A stretch of 64,000 bases of DNA from Chaenocephalus aceratus. Taxonomy: Eukaryota; Chordata; Actinopteri; Perciformes; Channichthyidae. Positions 56,099 through 64,000 of this stretch are shown here, piece by piece. The position numbers were made by a program, and so were the translations under genes. The stretch covers positions 14,427,456 through 14,491,455 of the forward strand of contig CM043792.1 of the NCBI GenBank assembly GCA_023974075.1, in the 5' to 3' direction. Below the pieces are notes generated by a model, which searched no databases, was not told where the DNA came from, and worked only from the letters and a program-made list of their open reading frames with translations. Positions within the stretch are counted from its first letter, which is position 1, and each line of letters begins with the position of its first letter.

Positions 56099-59090
56099 TT
56101 AGCTGGAGTAATCTGCAAATATAATTGTTTTTACTTTAGTTTTGAATTGTTGATGACTAGTAATACTTGAAAGGTCTGGGTGAAGTCCATTCCACGTTCT
56201 AACTCTGATTATGGATAAGCTGTGTGATTTGATGATTGTTCTACAGGGCTTGCTACACAACCAGTTAGGATGCCTGGTTGGGTATTTCCTGACTGTGGTT
56301 TGGAACTGCTTTTGAATGTTAGTAGGCATTTTGTTAGGGTAAATGTTGTGCATAATTAGTACTGTTTTAAGCTTAACTATATCAACAAATTTGAATAGAT
56401 TGAGTTTTTTAAATATGGGAGTTGTGTGTTCATATTTACCAACACCACAGACTATTCGTAATACTTTTTTTTGAGATGTTATTATTTTTTGTAGATTTGT
56501 TGCGTACGTTTTTCCCCATATTTCGGAGCAGTAATAAAGGTAAGGGAGAAATAGACTGTTATAAAGAGTTCTGAGTATTTTTTCCTCGAGAATGTTCTTA
56601 GTACGATACAAAATACCTATTATTTTTGACAGTTTAGTTTGTACATAATTTAAATGGTTCTTCCAGTTGAGTTTTTCGTCAACAAGAAGTCCTAAAAATG
56701 TACATGCACCAACTTTCTCTATCTCAGTATTGCAAATCCGTATAATACATTTCTACTCTCAGACTTTGTATTGGATAACATGTCATTTGTTTTGGCCACA
56801 TTAAGGGATAATTTATTAACTGCAAACCAGTTACATAGTATTTCTAATTCTGCATTAACAATTTTCACAAGATCACCAAGATTATGATGGGAGCAGAGAA
56901 TGGTGGTATCATCGGCAAACAAAATGAATTTGAACATGTCTGAGGTGTTGATAATGTCATTAATATAAATCAGGAACAGTTTTGGACCTAAGATTGATCC
57001 TTGAGGGACTCCACATGTTATAGGAAGATTGTTTGATTTCGCCTCGTCAATGTCCACATATTGTAGCCTATTTATCAGATAACTCTTGACCCATTCTTTG
57101 GCTTGACCCCTTATGCCATAATGTTCTAATTTGTGTAGCAGTATGGTATGGTTCACAGTATCAAAAGCCTTTTTAAGGTCAATGAATATACCAGCTGTAA
57201 TCATTTTTTTCTCAATGTTGTTGGTAATTTCTTCAACCAGTTCAATTACTGCTGAAGAAGAAGAGTGATTTTTCTGAAATCCATATTGGCTGGGGCATAG
57301 TATATTAAATTTGCTGAGGAATGACTCCAGACGGTTGTTAAAGAGTTTTTCCAGGATTTTTGAAAATTGCGGTAGTAAAGAAATGGGTCTATAATTATTA
57401 AAACTAGATTTATCACCAGATTTGAAAACCGGAATCACCTTCGTGATTTTCATTTTATTGGGAAAAATACCTTGTTGGAACGATTTATTGCATATATTTA
57501 CTAGGGGGGCTAGAATGTTTGGTGCGACTTGTTTAACAATATTCATACTAAGTCCTAAATAATCTTTGGACTGATTACTGTGTTGAGTATTAACAATATC
57601 AAGCAGTTCATTTTCTGTAATTGGGTTCAGGAACATACTCTGTTGGTTGCAGTTTTTCAGAAAATCATCCACTTTAGATGAAGTTGGGCTGATGTCACTC
57701 GCCAGGTTGGGGCCAATTTCAGTAAAGAACTCATTAAAGCTATTTGCAACATCTGTTGGGGTTTTTGCTTCGGTTTGGAATTTCTTGAATTCGTTTCTGT
57801 TGTCAGTTCTTTTCTTCTTAATTATGCTATTTATTAGCTTCCAAGTGGTTTTCATATCTCCTATGGCATTTTCAAATTTTTCAGAGAAGTATCGTTTTTC
57901 ACAGTTTCTAAGGATTGTAGTCAATTTGTTTTCATACAATTTATAACTGCTTTCATCTTCACTGCTTTTACTTTTCAAAAATGTCCTATCGAGTGCATTT
58001 TTCTTACAGCAAGCATTTTTCAGTTCACGAGTGAACCAGGGTTTTGAGTCATTATTATTCCTGTTGCCAATCTTAATTTTAATATATGGACAACATTCGT
58101 TCATGTTTTGCATGAAAATCCTTACAAACTCATTATAGGATTTGTTTACATCTTTAATCTCAAATACTTCTTGCCATTTTTCATTTTTTAAGTTAATATT
58201 TAATTTATTTAGAGAACTGTCATTTAATGTCCGCTTAGTTATGTATGTATTTTGTTCTTTGTTATTTACAGGTTCTTTTCCGCAGATTGTGAATATTGGC
58301 AGGTGATCACTGACATCAGGGATGAGGGCCCCACTATGATGTTCCGTTTCAAGGACATTAGTGAAAATGTTATCAATTAACGTTTCAGTAGTGCTAGTTA
58401 ACCTGGTTGGTTTGGTTATTAGAGGGAGAAGCCCGAGAGAAGAAAACATATCCATGAAGCATGAAGTGTCTCGCCTGTTGGAGCGAGTTGTATTTTCATA
58501 AATTAACATTGAAATCTCCACACACATAAAGGTTTTTAATTCTATGAGGTCTGAGCATTTTTTCTCCTTGTTCATTAAATTCCTCAAGATTACTTCCAGG
58601 CTTTCTATACATGCATGAGACGAGTATATGTTTTTTCTGTTGTAGCTCAATGTCTACGGTGACAGATTCAAGGAGGTTGTTGCAGCAGAGGGAAAGACTT
58701 TCTACCAATCTCGCAGAAAGTGCGTGAAACCCCTCCACCTCTTTGGAGTTTACGACTCATATGAAAAGCCACATAATCGGGTAAAAAATTGTCAACAGTG
58801 TTTGAGTCAGTTTGCCAGGTCTCTGAGATTGCAATGATGTCAAAAGATCTATTTATGAGTTGAAGATATAGTTTGATTTTGTCACTATTTGCATTAAGGC
58901 TACGGGCATTAAAGTGTATTAATGAAAAACCATTAATAGCTTTAAGTTCTAAGTTAAAAAGTGTTTCACTATAGTAGCAGCAGTTGTTGGTAAGATTCCT
59001 GAAGAAATTAGAGTCTGGGTCAATGTGGGAGTCGAAACAGTTATGTCTTATTGGATTTCCATCAAAGAGATTTAAATCCTTAGTTTACTC
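56099..59090 (-). pseudogene. LINE ORF2: APE endonuclease and reverse transcriptase, frameshifted
   Basis: Endonuclease motifs appear in order: LIHFNARSL and AISETW (about 58,925-58,820), VSCMYRKPGS, CGDFNVNL (about 58,500) and SDHLPIF (about 58,300). Reverse transcriptase follows in the 643-codon frame (58,650-56,719): KSGDKSSFNNYRPISLL, FIDLKKAFDTVNH, GVPQGSILGPKLFLIYINDI and the catalytic FADDTTIL. The C-terminal thumb region (56,611-56,099) is in another frame, with LPYLYYCSEIWG and RTWNGLHPDLSS. Breaks are seen near 58,700, 58,500 and 56,740. The enzyme copies LINE RNA at nicked chromosomal targets; this copy cannot. Confidence 0.9.
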
Positions 59091-59257
59091 CGGTCACTGT
59101 GGTCACTGGGACTGGGTGATTTGAGTCCATGGTGCATACTCGGAGGTAAGTTCATGACTGATCATACAATACAGAGGATTTATTTTAACACACAGGACAG
59201 AATACAAAACTGAATATAACGGATCATTATCGAGTGGTCGATGTAACTTTTGACTAA

Positions 59258-59905
59258 CGGAGCCTACACACGGCGGCGTGCGTTGCCGCTTGGCGGTGGG
59301 CGTGTCTTGAGCTTGGGGAGTTAACGCGAGCAGCCCGACCAACAACCAATCACATGAATGTCCCGCCCCGGACATACAAAGCAAAGCATTCATGCTACAT
59401 CCATGCTGGCTAAATATACTGTCTATGCCTGCTAGCTGTCCATTCAAACGAAGTACACTGGATATAAACTCCCCAAACAAGCGAAAACCTACCAGTTTCA
59501 CCCACTGTCTTTGCCACCTCCCCCCATGCCTGGCTCCTCTGGTTTGTATCCCTGTATGTAAAGAGGGACTGGTCATAGAGTACCGGGTGATTCCCTACCG
59601 CCACGATCATTTTCTCCTCCATTTTTTGACATATGGGAAATAACTGTGGTCTGGCTCTCCCAACATACACGCGGTTTGATTGGCTAGTGCTTGTACTGTC
59701 AGATTTTCATACGAGGGATTTGATTGGCTGACGCCTCCGTCGAGGCGGCAAAAGTAGAACATTGCTCTACTTTTGCAGCGAGCACTTCGAGAGAAGCTAC
59801 GCTTTGCTCCCACAATGCAGTTTGGCGAATCGTGACGTCACCCCATTCAAAGTGAATGGGCAGAAGCGTTGAAGCGGCAACGCACGCCGCCGTGTGTAGG
59901 GGCCG
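59258..59905. mobile_element. PIF/Harbinger element C with a captured or residual MADF exon
   Basis: Inverted termini CGGAGCCTACACACGGCGGC (left) and, read from the right, CGGCCCCTACACACGGCGGC; the match continues through GTGCGTTGCCGCTT. Flanks are TAA and TCA, a near 3-bp TWA duplication. The interior shares several blocks with MITE B (42.7 kb) plus about 330 bp of extra sequence holding the MADF exon. Inserted between ORF1 and ORF2 of the LINE. Confidence 0.85.
59493..59622 (-). pseudogene. First exon of a Harbinger-type MADF (Myb/SANT-like) DNA-binding protein
   Basis: From the ATG at 59,622 the frame reads IVAVGNHPVLYDQSLFTYRD and then AWGEVAKTVG, the signature of MADF domains (hydrophobic…P-x-LYD…YrD…AW-x-x-VA). 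It ends at a splice donor ACTG|GTAGGT (59,493/59,492). PIF/Harbinger transposons encode such a protein beside the transposase to carry it to the nucleus and the element ends. The remaining exons and transposase are missing, so this is a relic, though the exon itself is open. Confidence 0.7.
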
Positions 59906-60010
59906 TCACGCTTAATGAATGAAGTGAGGGAAAATAGCGCATAGATGTAATTGCATTATTTGTCAATACTTTACCAATAGCGGGAGTAATATTCTTATCC
60001 TCAGAGTTCA

Positions 60011-60753
60011 TTAAAATATAGATAAGTCCTCACTGTCCTTCACAATCGATACTTTTCCTTCGTTTGTTTTGATGAATATTTTACAGTCCCTGGTCCAGGT
60101 AGCTTCGATGTTGTTCCTCTTCCTCAGGTCTCTCGCAGTTCTTGCGATATCGCGTTCCTTTTCCTGAGGTGCTCGTTAATGTAGATTCCGGTCCCTTTCA
60201 GTTTCTTGCCGTTTATCATCATACGAACTTTTGTCTTTCTGCTCACACGTTTTATGATCACCCTTTGGAATCCACTTTCCGACGGCTTCCCAAGTGTGTG
60301 GCAGATCTCAATCTCCTCAGACTTCAGGTACACGCCACGATCGTTAAGTGCTTCGAGCACCTGTGTTTCGACCGAATCATGTCCGTCTCTGTCTGTAGAA
60401 GGCGCAGCATCTCCTTTCACTACCTGGGAATATGGTTTTATGATTTTTAATCCGGTCACGATAACATCCTCTTTTCGGGTGTGTTGTTCAAACTCCTCGA
60501 TCCTTCTCTCCAGCGTGACGATCTTCTCGTCTTTTTCCTTCATTATCCTCTCCATGTTTCCGATCGTTTCCAGCAGTTTTTTAATTGTTATGCTGTCATC
60601 CTTTCGGGTCTTATTTAAGTCACTTATATCCTTGGTAATACTGGATAAAGCGCCCTTAATTTCTAGGAGATCAGCATACGCAGCATTCGCTCGTGTCGCC
60701 ATCTTTTTTGAAGGTTGAAAGTTTTTGAAATGTGAATCAATTATCATCATCAT
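60011..60753 (-). pseudogene. LINE ORF1 (coiled coil plus RNA-binding-like domain), one frameshift
   Basis: The first 209-codon frame (60,753-60,124) contains a coiled coil (about residues 30-90, LEIKGALSSITKDISDL; EKDEKIVTLERRIEEFEQHT), then VIVTGLKI and VLEALNDRGV, and ends near INEHLRKRN. A single frameshift at about 60,160 moves the continuation (RDIARTARDLRKRN, then CKIFIKTNEGKV) to another frame that stops at 60,011. This C-terminal layout resembles LINE ORF1 nucleic-acid-binding proteins, which trimerise and bind LINE RNA. Confidence 0.75.
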
Positions 60754-60830
60754 AATTCTATATGGTTGGATTGAAGTCTCTTTAGCCCGACCTACAAATC
60801 TGACGGTTCCGATATGGTACTATTGCTATA

Positions 60831-63332
60831 TCATATCTGTGTATAGATCAACCGATATGCAACGACATATTTCACCACAGAAATGCCAATAGTATTTTGA
60901 GGTAATTCACAAACAGTACCATGACAGTTATCACTCTGACAAGTTTGTAAAACATTTTAGGCAGGAAAAATAAAGAGATACATAGTTTAGAAGATGTCTG
61001 AAACCCTCTATATCAGACGTTTAAGTTAAACATACACGAGGGATAAAATGTTAATCTTGATGTGCCACTGGGCTGTAAGAGATTTTGATAGGAATAACAT
61101 ATTAAACAACATAGTAAATAATAATTATTTGCAGCCCTCAGAGCACAGCAGTCGATTTTATCTGATGCTGGGTTCTAATGTTATGTCCCACATTAATTTT
61201 GATAGCTTTGCAGGAATTAATACCACACTAGTCATCCATCATAATGATTCCCAGGCACTCTTTAAACCCTGCAGGCACTCTTTAAACCCTGCGGACCACT
61301 AAAATGGAAGCCACTGGCGCCAGCTTCTGTAGCAAATCAGCCTAAAAGCAATCGGGAGACGTTGGGTTGTGACACCTTGTATGTCCTTTCCTCATTCAGT
61401 GTATAGCTGAGATTATTTGTCCCCTCGTCTCTTTCCCCCAGACAGAAACATTTTCCTGGCTGGTGTGCCAAATCGTCTGCTTCGGTCTAGCTTTGCACCT
61501 GTGCCTCATTCACAAAGAGTCACGTTATCACTGTCATTGTCATAATCATCATATTATGCTTTCCCTTTCTGTCACATAATCATGGTAATTAGACAGAAGC
61601 TAAAAAGAGAGGCTATTTTGTGATGGATTAGAGAACAGAGAGGCATTTGTCAGAAGAGGGCTGAAAATCCTCTGCGTCCTCTCAGATTTATGAATGTGTT
61701 TAGAGGTTATGTGTGTTTGCATATTATATATGGGATTAAAATGGGTAATTGTCCGTGTTTCTGCAAATTTGACAGCAGTCTTTTTCCTATAGCCATTTTG
61801 TCCATGTGCAGTGTAACATCAGCAGAGCCAGGGAGGTTTCGGCATTCGTGTGTCTCTCACTTAGCGCCTGTCACTTGCTTGTGGAAATCTATTTCACGAC
61901 ACACAACATCTCATGGATAATGACAGAAACACACATGCTGTAAAGTTGGCACGCCGCTCAATTAATTGAAGTCACATCCGATTGATTTTCACTGTAGCAT
62001 CTTTGGCAGAATAACATATTTTTGTATCATCCTGCAGCTGAAAAAAAGTAGGTTTGTGGTTACATTACGGCAACATCACTCTGTGTTATCGATCTGCAGC
62101 CTCGCTTATTATAGAAGTTAGAACAGACACCGGTGGCTATTATTACAACCAAGGAGGACTGTGTATCTGTCTCAGAGAAAATACAAAGCTGGACTGCTCG
62201 TATCAAGTTTAGCAGCACCACTTGTAATGTAAATTACTTTTGAGGCTGCCAAAGCTATGACATCCACAGATATTAGCCTCAGATGTAACAACAATAACTA
62301 CACTTCTTTCATCGTTTGCATGTTATCTGTGCTCAGGCCTATCACGATCATTCTTGTGCCAGAGTAACTAACACAATGTGACAGCGCCCTTTGTATTGAT
62401 TTGAAACTGCTTTTCTGGTGGCTTTTGCCCACAAAAGCTAAAGTGATGCTTTATTTCTCCAAACATTTCATCTCATCACAGGGAGAGGTGGATATGGATT
62501 TTTCTTACTGTCTGGGGTTCTGGCTGTCTCGCACATCTTGGCAGTTCTGAAAAAGAGACAGTCACATATGTTAATATTGGAATGAATATAATAACAAATT
62601 ATTTCTTTTAATATTTGTGATTTTCTTTAATATAGTTGGATAGTAAAAAAGTGCACCTTTTCCCCCAGTTAGTATAACAGGGCTCCCCAAGTACACTGTT
62701 TAAAATCAAATGCTCATGAATAAACCGGTCAAGAGGGTATTTGTATGACCTATTTCCTCCCTGATGAGTCTGCATACCTGCACTTTGCATAAGCCAGCAT
62801 GTGTGTCCTGCTGGCTGTTCTCTGCACCAGTCCCCAGGCTTTTTGCGACCAGATTAGAAAAGTAGTTCATCACCTAAATGCGCAGGCTTGACTGTGCATT
62901 TGTGTAAATGTGCTGACACTAATTCCACCGTCATTGCGCATTACATCATCTCCATAAGATATGGCGTTCATATTCATATAATTTCCTGGTATATACACAG
63001 CAGGAATATAAATGTTTGTGCTCATGCACAAATAGGACAATAGCCATGTGCATCCTTGTAGGGCGGAGCGACTCTGAGTGAGCAATTCGGGGGTAGCACC
63101 TTGGGCCGCCAGCACTGTCTCTGCAATCACGCTCCCATTGAGGGCAGCCTTTCATCTCGGGCCTTTCACAGAACCCTTTCAGTCGGAGAAGAGAGCGATG
63201 GAAGAGTGAGATCAAGGGAGAGAGAGGAGAAGGGAAGTGCTTCTGCAGCCCCGAGCAATCGTCTCCGATCCTGGCTGTGAATAAGCATGCTGCTGATGAA
63301 GAGCGCAGATGTTAAAAGAATGTATAGCAGCA

Positions 63333-63364
<32 letters not shown>

Positions 63365-63563
63365 AAGGAGAAAACTAAAGGAAGACGTGCTGATGGTGGA
63401 GCTCTTCTTTTGTGTGTGTTCACTGTGTAATCTGGCCTCTGCAAACTTTGGTATCTCTTATAAACCGTCATTGAGGCATGATGTGACGATGGGAGAATAG
63501 CGGTGTTCAGGTTTAATACATTACGGTACGGTACTTGCGATGCTTTACTCAGTTTGGCTGCAG
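60831..63563. other. Presumed intron, no gene recognised
   Basis: Contains a 20-bp tandem duplication CAGGCACTCTTTAAACCCTG (61,252-61,291) and a (TG)n microsatellite at 63,339-63,364. No exon with convincing borders before 63,564. Confidence 0.4.
63339..63364. repeat. (TG)n microsatellite
   Basis: About 13 dinucleotides. Confidence 0.95.
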
Positions 63564-63729
63564 AGGTTCGGAGCTGAGTGAAGCTGCGCAGGCCGAGCGG
63601 ATGGATCAGGGGTGTTTGCTGGGAGTGCAGGGGGAGGGGATGTACGGTGAGGACTACCAGGTGTCCTACCTGATGGGCGGGCAGTCGGCCAGGTGTTGGT
63701 GCTGGGACCCTTGGATCCTGATGCAGGAG
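63564..63729 (+). CDS. Candidate coding exon (alternative first exon?)
   Basis: A pyrimidine tract and GGCTGCAG acceptor (63,561-63,563) precede an open segment. The ATG at 63,601 opens MDQGCLLGVQGEGMYGEDYQ and the frame continues through VSYLMGGQSARCWCWDPW to a strong donor GAG|GTAAGC at 63,730 (phase 0). If it were spliced to the exon at 37.25 kb with the GC donor, the frame would hit a stop, so it is more likely an alternative 5' exon or belongs to another transcript. I do not recognise the protein. Confidence 0.4.
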
Positions 63730-64000
63730 GTAAGCAGGGATCCATCCCGCTTAAATTCCACAGCAATCCCCTCTTTTCCAAAGCTACCATTTTTAATCAA
63801 TTGCACTGTCATGGAAACCTCTATCTGCGCCAAGGTTTGCACAGCCTCCAGGTTTAAACCGCTCACCAAATGGCAATGTGGAGCTCAGAAAAAACTAGGT
63901 GCTTCCCTTTTTGGGCCAAAAACTTTCATCTGTCTTTGTTTGCTATCATCAGAGCTGTTTTTCTGCTTTGTGTAGCATTTATCAAAAACAAACAACTGGC
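63730..64000. other. Presumed intron after the candidate exon
   Basis: The open frame continues past the donor for some distance but without protein character. Nothing else recognised up to the window end. Confidence 0.4.

Larger units (their letters stand above)
55790..60830 (-). mobile_element. Near-full-length L2/CR1-group LINE, interrupted by a MITE
   Basis: In minus-strand order: ORF1 (60,753-60,011), an inserted Harbinger MITE (59,905-59,258), ORF2 with endonuclease and reverse transcriptase (about 59,090-56,099), then a 3' UTR with a GGGAGGGCTACTCCC-type hairpin (about 55,875-55,917) and an AATAAATAAAAAAAAAG end near 55,795. Several frameshifts make it inactive. The 5' boundary is approximate and no target duplication was identified. 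Confidence 0.85.

Overview
The window is vertebrate nuclear DNA, very probably from a teleost fish. The evidence is the density of fish-type mobile DNA (Tc1, hAT/ZBED, PIF/Harbinger, Kolobok-like TTAA elements, L2/CR1-group LINEs and an endogenous retrovirus), long CT and CA/TG microsatellites, spliced coding exons with GT/AG borders, and a HIPK-like kinase of the lineage-expanded kind seen in fish. There are no bacterial features.

Layout. 1-3.3 kb: GC-rich sequence with a purine minisatellite, then a TTAA-flanked transposon with 30-bp inverted ends. 3.8-4.3 kb: two minus-strand exons resembling the C-terminal part of a ubiquitin-protease-like protein. 4.6-9.7 kb: Tc1 remnant, LINE tail and other repeat debris around a plus-strand gene of which three exons are visible (8.0-10.3 kb, one membrane segment). 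10.68-21.41 kb: a complete minus-strand provirus with two LTRs about 1% apart and a CAAC target duplication. Its coding content is gutted (broken gag, a stub of integrase, env-like fragments), and a hAT element and a MITE are nested inside it. 21.7-25.2 kb: a degenerate kinase fragment followed by an open frame with two nearly identical HIPK-like kinase domains in tandem (1128-bp unit). 25.4-34.5 kb: transposon graveyard, including a ZBED hAT transposase split by a second element. 34.5-64 kb: mostly single-copy non-coding sequence. At 37,252 a start codon reading MGNAPSQ, behind a CT/CA-rich leader, matches my memory of the amino terminus of SRCIN1 (p140Cap). The rest of the window would then be its long first intron, carrying MITEs, a LINE at 55.8-60.8 kb and a further candidate exon at 63.6 kb.

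Most notable points: the tandem HIPK-like kinase, in which the activation-loop tyrosine of HIPKs is replaced by glutamate in both copies; a young provirus that had probably already lost pol when it inserted, with seven copies of an AAGGAGGGA tract each abutting a short inverted repeat; and two related Harbinger MITEs with concertedly exchanged terminal motifs and a compensatory hairpin change, one of which still carries a MADF-domain exon.
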